27,899 bases of DNA from JBBDNC01 sp040877875 (GTDB lineage Bacteria > Bacteroidota > Rhodothermia > Balneolales > Balneolaceae). The position numbers and the translations under genes are program-made. Shown one piece after another: positions 9,141 through 16,190 of the stretch. The notes under the pieces are model-generated. The model ran no database searches. It had not been told where the DNA came from and saw nothing but the letters and a program-made list of their open reading frames with translations. Position 1 is the stretch's first letter. Each line of letters begins with the position of its first letter. The stretch lies in assembly GCA_040877875.1 (NCBI GenBank), contig JBBDNC010000066.1:1-27899 (forward strand), in the 5' to 3' direction.

Positions 9141-9193
9141 AAAGAATGCAAAACGCTAAACGCAGAAGTGAGAATTGAAAAGTTGGGAAGTTG
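9141..9193 (+). repeat. Degenerate heptamer-period repeat, copy C
   Basis: This reads in 7-base units gcaaaac, gctaaac, gcagaag, tgagaat, tgaaaag. It lies just upstream of glgP (outside the coding region) and faces copy B across about 95 bases, so the pair could form a long imperfect stem. Confidence 0.5.
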
Positions 9194-9289
9194 ATTGTGC
9201 GTATATCCTGTGTCCAAACTTGTTTGATGATATTTATAATTCTTCAATACCTTGAAACAGGTTTGTGACTTGTTATCGACCCGTAGGCA

Positions 9290-9366
9290 GAACACTTCTG
9301 ACTTTTCGCTTCGCGTACCAAAAATGAGAACTTTTCCCTTCTGTGCTCTCACTTCTGCCTTTCTCC
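9290..9366 (-). repeat. Degenerate heptamer-period repeat, copy B
   Basis: On the - strand it reads in units such as gcagaag, tgagagc, acagaag, ggaaaag, then ttctcattttt and cgaaaag, tcagaag. It is the most extended copy and the closest match to copy A. It ends at the ispE stop codon. The region between copies C and B (about 9194-9289) shows no gene. Confidence 0.5.
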
Positions 9367-9371
9367 TTAAA

Positions 9372-10235
9372 TTAATCTTTGAGATAAATTCCATAATCCG
9401 GTTTAAAGTTCGGCCGGGTAATATTGACCTTGAATTCCAGGTCGAGAAATGCTTCATATGCTTTAAGGGCTACAAAATCCTGTTCGAAGAGCCCATAAAC
9501 CGATGAGCCGCTTCCACTCATCGATGCGTATTCGGCTCCAAATTCATAAAGTTGGTCTTTGATGTTTCCGATTAATTCATGACGGGCAATCACCGGGGGC
9601 TCCAAATCATTTTGAAGCAGGATTTGCCATTCATCAACCGGATCCTTTAATAACACGTTCCTTATGGGGAATTCGGGATCCGGATTCGGCTGACAATGAT
9701 CATAGGCTTCCGCTGTTGAACTTTCAAAGCCCGGGTATACCGTGACAATCCAATTGTCCGGCTGAAAATCCAGCGGTTGAATTTCCTGCCCGAGGCCTGT
9801 GCCCAGCCCGGGTTTTCCCTTGATAAAAAAAGCAATATCCGCCCCCAAAGGCCGGCTCAAATCAACCAGTTCATCATCCGTCAGGCCGGATTTTTCAAGC
9901 TTGTTCAGTATGCGTAATGTGAGAGCGGCGTTGCTGCTTCCGCCGCCAAGCCCCGCACCTGCGGGCAGGTGCTTGGTTACGTTAAACCGATAATGGTTTT
10001 TCAATCCCACATACTGCTCAAACGTACGATATGCCTGGGTAATGAGATTGCTCTCATCAACCGGGACGGAATCGTTTGAGAGGTTCAGTTGATAGGAATC
10101 CATTTGAGTTACCTCAAAACGGTCTTTCCATTCAATAAAACAAAATCCCGTTTCAATCCGGTGATAACCGGTAGGTAACCGTTCCAATACATGAAGACCC
10201 AGATTGATTTTACCGTACGCGTATGCAAGCCACAT
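9372..10235 (-). CDS. ispE: 4-diphosphocytidyl-2-C-methyl-D-erythritol kinase
   Basis: A 287-residue GHMP-family kinase of the MEP isoprenoid pathway that phosphorylates CDP-ME at the 2-hydroxyl. Motif 1 is AYGKINLGLHV with Lys9; motif 2 is the ATP loop PAGAGLGGGSSNAA at about 91-104; ADIAFF with the catalytic Asp follows at about 150; motif 3 is SMSGSGSSVYG near 245. Length is normal (E. coli 283). The start is the first ATG, with no strong ribosome-binding site. It stands alone on the - strand between two repeat-rich or debris-rich gaps. Confidence 0.96.
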   Translation of the reverse strand: MWLAYAYGKINLGLHVLERLPTGYHRIETGFCFIEWKDRFEVTQMDSYQLNLSNDSVPVDESNLITQAYRTFEQYVGLKNHYRFNVTKHLPAGAGLGGGSSNAALTLRILNKLEKSGLTDDELVDLSRPLGADIAFFIKGKPGLGTGLGQEIQPLDFQPDNWIVTVYPGFESSTAEAYDHCQPNPDPEFPIRNVLLKDPVDEWQILLQNDLEPPVIARHELIGNIKDQLYEFGAEYASMSGSGSSVYGLFEQDFVALKAYEAFLDLEFKVNITRPNFKPDYGIYLKD

Positions 10236-10451
10236 TGAACTGAATTGTCATGGATGATAAGTTCCCGGTTCCCCTGCTATCTTCATTCTATCCTGAACGA
10301 AACAGAAGAACCGGTGGAAGCGGCAGACAAGATAAATTTATTTGATGAAATTATTTTAAGTTCCGAGCCGGATCAATAAATCCTGCAAGGAGTTTTGAGG
10401 TGTTTTTCAGACTTGTATCTTGTCGGCTAACATGAAATGAATATACGTCAT
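10236..10451. other. Gap with unassigned short frame
   Basis: A 41-codon + strand frame (10254..10379) whose end is strongly acidic (NETEEPVEAADKINLFDE), as in the C-terminus of a real protein, lies here. I cannot name it. Given the gene stubs that follow immediately, it may be another remnant. Confidence 0.25.
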
Positions 10452-10595
10452 ATGAGTAACGGAAAAATAAGAATATTGGTTGTTGGATGTGGAAACATGG
10501 GAAGTTCCCATGCCAGGGCTTATCACAAGCTGGATGATTTTGAGATCGCCGGGCCCAGCCTATTTTCGTACGTTGGGTCTTTACCAGATTGCTGA
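10452..10595 (+). pseudogene. Gfo/Idh/MocA oxidoreductase, N-terminal stub
   Basis: The first 34 codons encode a clear start of a Gfo/Idh/MocA sugar dehydrogenase: beta strand IRILVVG, then the NAD-binding loop GCGNMGSSHARAY and the KLDDFEIAG strand. Intact members are about 330-450 residues. After IAG the frame runs into unrelated sequence (the antisense of an XRE antitoxin stub) and stops at 10595. The junction lies near 10553-10558. The loss is a truncation, not a simple point mutation. Confidence 0.7.
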
Positions 10596-10710
10596 CATCC
10601 AAACGAATATCCAAATAGGCCTTTCTCTTCCGGCGTCAGTTCCGGCACATCTATAGCAGAGCCTGCCTGAATTCCTTTTCTTCCAGTTGTTTACGTTTTT
10701 TCGTTTTCAT
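10556..10710 (-). pseudogene. XRE-family (HigA-like) antitoxin stub with two frameshifts
   Basis: From ATG 10710 the frame begins MKTKKRKQLEEK and then, after a one-base loss, continues GSAIDVPELTPEEK. After a one-base gain near 10619 it continues AYLDIRLDVSNLVKTQRTKIGWA. Stitched together this matches the start of small XRE antitoxins that follow RelE/HigB toxins, up to the beginning of the helix-turn-helix. The rest of the helix-turn-helix is missing at the junction with the oxidoreductase stub. I found no toxin gene next to it. Confidence 0.6.
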
Positions 10711-10892
10711 AATGTAACGGGCCTTTTCCTCTTTCCGGACAGTATATGCGTTTTAAAAACGAGAGAAACATTTCTCCATCTTTGCCCGTAAGAAGTCACA
10801 AGTAGTGATCAAAAAGTCGAATAGGGTAACACCACCTGCTCTTCATTTTTTGATTTCAGGCGATTCAAATGTAAAACCAGACAGGGTTCAAT

Positions 10893-11140
10893 ATGGGAAA
10901 ACGAAACAGAAGAAAACGATGGATTTGGATACTGCTTATCTTGATTCCTCTGACGGGAGGAGGGATCTATTTATACTTACAGAACGCAGCGTCAGACGCA
11001 GGGGAGGAGGCCCAACCGCATGTGACGGCGGAGATCGGAACGGTCGTGGAAACGGCTTTGGCTACAGGCACTATTGAACCGGTAGTCCCCCTCACTTCCT
11101 ACCAGGCCGGTACGCCCTTGATGAGTATCGCGGAGATAGA
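10893..11140 (+). pseudogene. MacA/HlyD-type efflux adaptor, internally deleted
   Basis: Begins like a periplasmic adaptor: basic start (MGKRNRRKR), one membrane helix, then VTAEIGTVVETALATGTIEP, the first strand of the membrane-fusion-protein fold. It then jumps in frame to LTSYQAGTPLMSIAEID, a segment normally found well over 100 residues later in MacA-like proteins. The biotinyl-lipoyl and coiled-coil parts between are gone. The open frame continues to 11231 but past 11140 it is out of register with the next remnant. Confidence 0.65.
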
Positions 11141-11197
11141 TGCCCCGCCCTCAAGGCTGCACGGATCGATCCGGTTGAATCGCTCAGGTATGAATAA
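11141..11197 (+). pseudogene. MacB-type ABC permease, last residues only
   Basis: In the reading frame offset from the adaptor remnant, the sequence encodes PALKAARIDPVESLRYE then a stop at 11195-11197. This is the characteristic C-terminus of MacB/FtsX-type permeases (PAxKAAxLDPxEALRYE). It directly follows the adaptor remnant, so the macA-macB pair seems to have lost nearly everything between. The stop lies five bases before the end of the aldo/keto reductase gene on the other strand. Confidence 0.65.
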
Positions 11198-11202
11198 GAG
11201 GC

Positions 11203-12294
11203 CTACTTTCCTTCAAGAGGCATTTTCTTGAAGCGCAGGTCCTCCCACGGTCCCCCGTCCTCGAATTTTTCCGGTTCGAGCGTTTTTGCACGGGGATCTT
11301 CAGCCATGGCCTGCTGGAGAACCATCCAGCGGGGATAGGGCACACCCGGATCGGACACTTCGTCGAGCAGCCGGATATCATCATCGCTCAGTTCCAGATC
11401 CACAGCACGGATATTGTCTTCCAGGTGTTCCAGCTTTCGGGCGGCAATCAGTACGCTGCTGATATTTTCACGTGAAAGCGTCCATGCCAGTGCTACCCGG
11501 GCCGGGCTGACATCGTGGCGTTTCCCTACTTTTTTCAGGGTATCTACAATCTTAAACCCCTTGTCAAGTTCAAACGGAACGAACTGTCCGGCTTCGGCAA
11601 AGCGTGAGCCTTTCGGCGGTGGATTATCCCGGTCATACTTTCCGGTGAGGAAACCGCCGGCAAGCGGACTCCAGACGATGAGGCCGATTTTATGATACTT
11701 TGCAAACGACATAAATTCATGTTCCAGCCCGCGACCGACGAGGCTGTAATACATCTGCGCGGTGATATACTTTTCGAGCCCCAGGCGTTCCTGTAATCCC
11801 AGAGACGTAGACACCTGCCAGGCCATATAGTTACTCATCCCGATGTAGCGGACCTTGCCCTGGCGAACCAGGTCGTCGAGAGTCCGCAGTGTCTCCTCCA
11901 GTGGAGTATAGGGATCCCAGCTATGCAACTGGTAGAGGTCAATGTAGTCGGTTTGCAGGCGCCGGAGGCTGGCTTCCACCTCTCTCATGATATTCACCCG
12001 CGTGGCCCCGCTGTGATTGATATTCTCGTCCATAGGCAAGCGGCATTTGGTAGACAACACAATCTCCTCGCGGATTCCCTTCAGGGCATTTCCCAGGAGT
12101 TCTTCACTTTCGCCCAGGCTGTACACATCGGCCGTATCGATATAATTAATTCCGTGATCCATGGCAAAACTCACCATTTCATTCGTTTCCTTCTGCCCCA
12201 GGCCGCCCATCTGCATAGCCTTGCCAAACTGCATGGTTCCAAGGCCGACTTCGCTTACAATCAGTCCGCTGTTTCCCAGACTTCGGTATTTCAT
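11203..12294 (-). CDS. Aldo/keto reductase
   Basis: A 363-residue NADPH-dependent oxidoreductase with a TIM-barrel. The catalytic tetrad is present: Asp53 and Tyr58 in YIDTADVYSLGESEELLG, Lys83 in LSTKCR, and His124 in YQLHSWDP. The cofactor region SSVLIAARKLEHLEDN is in the usual place near 290. It is longer than many AKRs because of a C-terminal tail after residue 325. The start is firm: GGAGGA lies eight bases before the ATG. Substrate is not evident. It sits alone, ending beside the MacAB remnant. Confidence 0.93.
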   Translation of the reverse strand: MKYRSLGNSGLIVSEVGLGTMQFGKAMQMGGLGQKETNEMVSFAMDHGINYIDTADVYSLGESEELLGNALKGIREEIVLSTKCRLPMDENINHSGATRVNIMREVEASLRRLQTDYIDLYQLHSWDPYTPLEETLRTLDDLVRQGKVRYIGMSNYMAWQVSTSLGLQERLGLEKYITAQMYYSLVGRGLEHEFMSFAKYHKIGLIVWSPLAGGFLTGKYDRDNPPPKGSRFAEAGQFVPFELDKGFKIVDTLKKVGKRHDVSPARVALAWTLSRENISSVLIAARKLEHLEDNIRAVDLELSDDDIRLLDEVSDPGVPYPRWMVLQQAMAEDPRAKTLEPEKFEDGGPWEDLRFKKMPLEGK

Positions 12295-12432
12295 AAAAAA
12301 TCCTCCGTTAATTGATGCTCGAAATTTTCATGTATTCAGAGTGAAGGTAATAAAAAATAGATTCTATATTTGCCGGATGAGAGGGGAGTTAAAAAAATGT
12401 CCGGGGGTATTGATTGGAGCCCGGAAGGCATC

Positions 12433-12446
12433 ACCTGCCGGCAGGT
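12433..12446. other. 14-bp perfect palindrome in the AKR-symporter gap
   Basis: ACCTGCCGGCAGGT is its own reverse complement. A second possible stem (TCCGGG...CCCGGA) lies just before it at about 12400-12426. The gap from 12295 to 12564 otherwise shows no gene. The stems could form RNA hairpins downstream of the symporter, but no T-run follows in the - strand direction. Confidence 0.4.
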
Positions 12447-12564
12447 TTATGGGCAGGGTTTAAAAGATGAAGGTTTTCAATTGCCTCCTGGCCCATAAAC
12501 AATGTTTATATATCCTAAAAGGTCATCTCACATCTTCAAACTGATCGGCTTTTTTCTCCAGCCG

Positions 12565-14289
12565 TCAGGTGCGTTTCCGGATCGTACCCAGGAGAAATCC
12601 CACTGCGACCACGACGGCTGTACCCACCGGGTTTAACCACAGGTATTCGATCGTCTTCGTAAATTCCTCGGGCACAACGTTCCAGGGGGCCTGCAGTATC
12701 CATTCCCCGGCGTCATTGTTGTAGATACGGTCCAGGATAAACACCGTCCCCATCCCGCTGATCAATCCGGCCAGCGCCCCGAAACCGTTGGCACGCCTGA
12801 CCCAAAGCAACAGGATGAACACCCCCAAAATCGAACCGTAAAAATAGCTGCCGATTTTGTTAACCAGCTCGATGATCGAGCGGGTTTCCCCGAGCGCCAA
12901 CGCGGCCAGCGTGGCAAGAATGCCCCAGAAGACGGTCGCCGCCCGGGAGGATTTCAGATACCACAACTCGCTGCGCTCTTTGGAGTCCAGCCGTTTATAC
13001 CAGTCCACGATAAACACCGTGGAGAGGGCGTTGAGCTCGCTGTCAATGCTGGAGAGCGCCGCCGCGAAGATCCCTGCCACGATCAGTCCGATCACCCCGA
13101 CCGGGATCTGGTTCAGTATAAACCAAGGGAAGATGTAGTTCGTGTCGTTCAGACTGGACTGGGTGATGCGTTCCTGACGTTGGAGCTCAGCCTGACGCAC
13201 ATCGTTCAGATTCCGGTCCGCCTCCTGAAACGCTTCCGCCCGTTCGGGCGTTTTCTGTTCGAGCAGTTGATGGGCAGCCTGCCGCCGGTTCATATAAGCA
13301 TTCTGGTACTCCCGCTCCAGCTGTTCACCGGCCAGGACTTCCTGTTGCTGGACGGCTTCCGGCTCTATTGGGCGGAAAGTCATCGGCGCAGGCCCGAAAA
13401 TATAGAAAACATAAAGCATGACCCCCAGCAGCAGGATGAAGAACTGCATCGGAATCTTTGCGTACGCGCTTAACAGAAGCGACTTTCGGGCGTCCTTCAG
13501 GGATTTTGCGGTCAGGTACCGCTGCACCTGGCTCTGGTCAGTTCCAAAATAGGATAGCATCAGGAAGAGCGCCGCGATCACCCCGGTCCAGACATTGTAT
13601 TTCTGGCTGATGTCAAAACTGAGATCCAGGGCCTCCAGCTTGCCGAGCGTGCCGGCCAGGTAGAGGGAGTCAGAGAAACCAACATTGGCCGGCAGGCTGG
13701 TGATAATCCAGTAGAAACTGAATCCCAGGCCAAAGATCATGACCGCCATCTGTTTTACGTCGGTACGGATCACACCGGTGATCCCGCCGACCATCGTATA
13801 GATCGTCGCGGTGATTCCGATGATCAGGATCGTGGGGGCGAGCGGTAAGTCGAGCAGCAGGGCGAGCACGTAGGAGGGGGCCGCGATCACTGTTCCCAGT
13901 GCCAGCCCTCGCGAGATCAGGAATAATAGGCTGGTGAAGAGCCGGGTGGAGAGGCCGAACCGTTCTTCGAGCACCTCGTAGGCGCTGAAATTTTGCAGCC
14001 TGTGGAAAAAAGGGACGAGGGTGGTGCAGAGGATGATCATCGCGAACGGCAACGCCAGGTAGATCTGCACGAACCGCATATCCTCCGTATATGCCTGCCC
14101 GGTGGTCCCGATAAAGGTGATGGCGGAGGCTTGAGTGGCCATCACCGAGAGCCCCATCGCCCACCAGGGCATCGAGCGGTTGGCCAGGAAAAATCCCTCG
14201 ATATTATTCGTCTGTCTCCCCCGGCGGGTCCCGTCCCAGATCGTGTAGCCCAGAAACAGAATAAGTATAGCCCAGTCGATCCAGTGCAT
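12565..14289 (-). CDS. Sodium:solute symporter family transporter
   Basis: A 574-residue SSS-family membrane protein with about 13 hydrophobic segments. The N-terminal half shows family features (EGFFLANRSMPWWAMGLSVMATQASAITFIG; VGGITGVIRTDVKQ) and the later GIFAAALSSIDSELNALSTVFIVDWYKR signature is intact. Between about 310 and 395 there is a long charged, Gln/Glu/Arg-rich coiled-coil-like insert. Substrate unknown; sugars, sialic acid and myo-inositol are options. It looks more GC-rich than glgP or the ATPase genes. It is preceded three bases upstream by a small one-helix protein on the same strand. Confidence 0.93.
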   Translation of the reverse strand: MHWIDWAILILFLGYTIWDGTRRGRQTNNIEGFFLANRSMPWWAMGLSVMATQASAITFIGTTGQAYTEDMRFVQIYLALPFAMIILCTTLVPFFHRLQNFSAYEVLEERFGLSTRLFTSLLFLISRGLALGTVIAAPSYVLALLLDLPLAPTILIIGITATIYTMVGGITGVIRTDVKQMAVMIFGLGFSFYWIITSLPANVGFSDSLYLAGTLGKLEALDLSFDISQKYNVWTGVIAALFLMLSYFGTDQSQVQRYLTAKSLKDARKSLLLSAYAKIPMQFFILLLGVMLYVFYIFGPAPMTFRPIEPEAVQQQEVLAGEQLEREYQNAYMNRRQAAHQLLEQKTPERAEAFQEADRNLNDVRQAELQRQERITQSSLNDTNYIFPWFILNQIPVGVIGLIVAGIFAAALSSIDSELNALSTVFIVDWYKRLDSKERSELWYLKSSRAATVFWGILATLAALALGETRSIIELVNKIGSYFYGSILGVFILLLWVRRANGFGALAGLISGMGTVFILDRIYNNDAGEWILQAPWNVVPEEFTKTIEYLWLNPVGTAVVVAVGFLLGTIRKRT

Positions 14290-14292
14290 AAC

Positions 14293-14424
14293 CTATCCGG
14301 GTTGGTTAAAGAACCAGGTAAACAGGCCCAGAAGCAGGATGTACAGGATCCCGATCCCGGCCACCAGCCAGTAACGCGGTCTCCATTCGGAGTGTTCTTT
14401 CTGCTCGGTGTTGTTGTTTTCCAT
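14293..14424 (-). CDS. Small single-helix membrane protein, likely symporter partner
   Basis: A 43-residue frame from ATG 14424. It has a hydrophilic N-terminus (MENNNTEQKEHSEWRPRYW), one helix (LVAGIGILYILLLGLFTWFF) and the end NQPG. Its stop is three bases before the symporter ATG, so the two are almost surely co-translated. Several SSS transporters are known to be paired with small membrane proteins (for example DUF485, DUF997, DUF3311 and DUF4212 partners). This one is shorter and I cannot place it in any of those. Its role in assembly or stability is inference. Confidence 0.72.
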   Translation of the reverse strand: MENNNTEQKEHSEWRPRYWLVAGIGILYILLLGLFTWFFNQPG

Positions 14425-14558
14425 CGGCTGTCGTCGTTGTTGGTGAACTCAGGTGTAACGGAGCCATGGGCCATCTATACGTTGCTACACAATTTTTTGA
14501 GCTGGATATCTTTCAGGAACCTAATAGCTATAAAGAAAATTCATATCAGGATAACCGG

Positions 14559-15488
14559 CTACTCTTCACGCTTGTAAATTTCAGCCTCATTGACAGCCCG
14601 GAAATATTTGCGGGCCTTTTCGATCCCCTCATCGGCATTTAATGCATAATAGAGATAGGCCTCCACCTGAATCCCGTTTCTGTACATTTGCATCGTCCCC
14701 TGGGATTTATGTTCGGCAATCACCCAGTTGGAAATGATATTGTAATCAAGGCGGTCGTCGAAGCCAAACCGTTGGGAACGGTCGAAGGTAAACGGTTCCG
14801 TATCAGGCCTGATTTCGGTCAGGGGATACCCTTCCAGCAGGGTATAATTGACCGTTCCACCCGATTGCCCGAAAAATGTGGCACCCAGAACAATCGGCCG
14901 TTCTGCCGGATCCAGCTCATTTACTGCCTGCAGGGCCAACAGCGCCGAAGCCTTGTGGTGGGCATGGGTTCCTGCCCGGGGCAGCATGGTAAAAATAAAA
15001 TCATAGCCTTCTTCCAGGATGATCTCTTTCAAACGCCGGCGGACCATATCCGTATCCCATTGTTCCATGGGAAGATTCACATCCAGGGAGGACGAATCAT
15101 CCACCTGGTCGAAAAAATAGTAGTTCCGCAGCCCCATAATGTCACCACCGGCCATCACCTCCTTCTTCCGGATTCCGGGCAGATACGCCCTCCCGACCTC
15201 CTCTTTATCAAGCTCCAGTCCGTACATATAGTTGCCCACGGTGGAGTATCGGTACCCACCCTCCCCGTTGGTAACGATCGCCAGATCCACTACTCCGTTC
15301 AGCAGTCGGGTTGTCTTGAACGCAGTAGCAGAAAAAATGACATCGTCATCGGGGTGTGCCGTAACCATCAGTATTTTTGGTTCATAGTCAAGTGCCTGGC
15401 TGAACGAGGGCCACGTGACCAATAAAAGCAAACAGGATGTGACAATAACAGTTCGGCACAATTTACTTAAGCGAGACATTGTTGGCAT
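14559..15488 (-). CDS. Secreted PIG-L/LmbE-family deacetylase
   Basis: From ATG 15488, 309 residues with a signal peptide (hydrophobic 12-28, cleavage near SFSQA). The zinc site AHPDDDV lies at 44-50 and the second metal region THAHHKAS at about 185. PIG-L enzymes remove N-acetyl groups from sugars or release other amide-linked groups; being exported, this one may act on extracellular amino-sugar glycans. An in-frame GTG at 15542 and further codons back to a stop near 15620 encode an acidic stretch unlike a leader, so I prefer 15488 (or the Met at 15479). It is on the same strand as the symporter, 134 bases before the small protein. Confidence 0.9.
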   Translation of the reverse strand: MPTMSRLSKLCRTVIVTSCLLLLVTWPSFSQALDYEPKILMVTAHPDDDVIFSATAFKTTRLLNGVVDLAIVTNGEGGYRYSTVGNYMYGLELDKEEVGRAYLPGIRKKEVMAGGDIMGLRNYYFFDQVDDSSSLDVNLPMEQWDTDMVRRRLKEIILEEGYDFIFTMLPRAGTHAHHKASALLALQAVNELDPAERPIVLGATFFGQSGGTVNYTLLEGYPLTEIRPDTEPFTFDRSQRFGFDDRLDYNIISNWVIAEHKSQGTMQMYRNGIQVEAYLYYALNADEGIEKARKYFRAVNEAEIYKREE

Positions 15489-15713
15489 AATCGTTAGTTT
15501 CTTTATTATAAGAAGGTTTTGCCAATGTAACGCATCCTCCACTTGAAATCCATTGAGCTCTGCTTCATCTTCAAACTCTTCCTCGGCACGGGCAACCCGC
15601 TTTTTCTGATCCGGGTTTCGGAATTGAAAAGGCTATGGCTAATATCGTTCGATATTGGATGAAACCGTTCGGTATTTGTGGTTGCGGAGTTTACTATTAA
15701 ATGAGGAATCCAA

Positions 15714-15959
15714 ATGAAAGTAGCTACTTTTATCAAGGTTCTCGCAATGGCCCTGCTAATAGGAGCCGGGATCTCGTTTTATCTCTATTTTGCAAATGAA
15801 GGTGGGATGGGTAGTCTCCTAACAGGAATTACCTGTATTTTAATGGCAATGTGCGGGCTACTTGTACTAACCAACAAAGAGATAGCAAACATGAAGGTCG
15901 GTAGTTTATCAAGCGTTTTAACGGGACGGGATTCTGTTGACAAGCAATCAGTCGAGTAA
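15714..15959 (+). CDS. Small two-helix membrane protein, unrecognised
   Basis: An 81-residue protein. Helices lie at about 6-26 (VLAMALLIGAGISFYLYFA) and 33-52 (SLLTGITCILMAMCGLLVL), followed by a hydrophilic tail rich in Ser and Val. A GAGGAAT ribosome-binding-like sequence lies seven bases before the ATG. I do not recognise a family. It is alone on the + strand, between the deacetylase and the first ATPase. Confidence 0.6.
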   Translation: MKVATFIKVLAMALLIGAGISFYLYFANEGGMGSLLTGITCILMAMCGLLVLTNKEIANMKVGSLSSVLTGRDSVDKQSVE

Positions 15960-16160
15960 ATCATCTCGCCGTTAAGCACAACACCGTTGATATAAACCGC
16001 TTCGCAGTACGCCCTTCTTTAGAGATCTATATCATTAACAAATTTTGCACGATGGTGTAACCTAACCACCCGACGTACAGGTTGTCTTTGAAGTTTTAAT
16101 GGTACAGACTTCGGATTTAGTATTCTTCAAAATTGATTTGACTCCAACTCAAAAATAGGT

Positions 16161-16190
16161 ATATTTTGATTTTAAATCAGATCAAAATAT
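16161..16190. promoter_or_regulatory. Palindrome overlapping the first ATPase start codon
   Basis: Arms ATATTTTGAT and ATCAAAATAT (10 of 10) surround a 10-base centre. The right arm includes the first two bases of the ATG at 16189. A second palindrome, TGATTT-T-AAATCA, overlaps the left arm and centre. No Shine-Dalgarno is visible. It could be an operator bound by the gene's own product, or an RNA hairpin hiding the start. Confidence 0.6.

Noticed and set aside
12395..12446. A rho-independent terminator after the symporter gene
   Set aside because: Stems exist, but they lie more than 100 bases from the stop and no T-run follows on the - strand.
13993..14577. A 194-codon + strand open frame
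   Set aside because: Antisense to the symporter and its small partner; proline- and histidine-rich composition typical of a GC-rich shadow frame.
14688..15425. A 245-codon + strand open frame
   Set aside because: Antisense to the PIG-L deacetylase, which has its zinc motifs and signal peptide; the antisense frame has no recognisable features.
15489..15620. A longer start for the PIG-L deacetylase, or a separate gene fragment, upstream of 15488
   Set aside because: The open frame is acidic and basic in blocks without a leader, and extending it would bury the signal peptide. It could be debris but I cannot identify it.
15785..15979. A 64-codon - strand open frame
   Set aside because: Antisense to the small two-helix membrane protein, which has better start context and clear helices.
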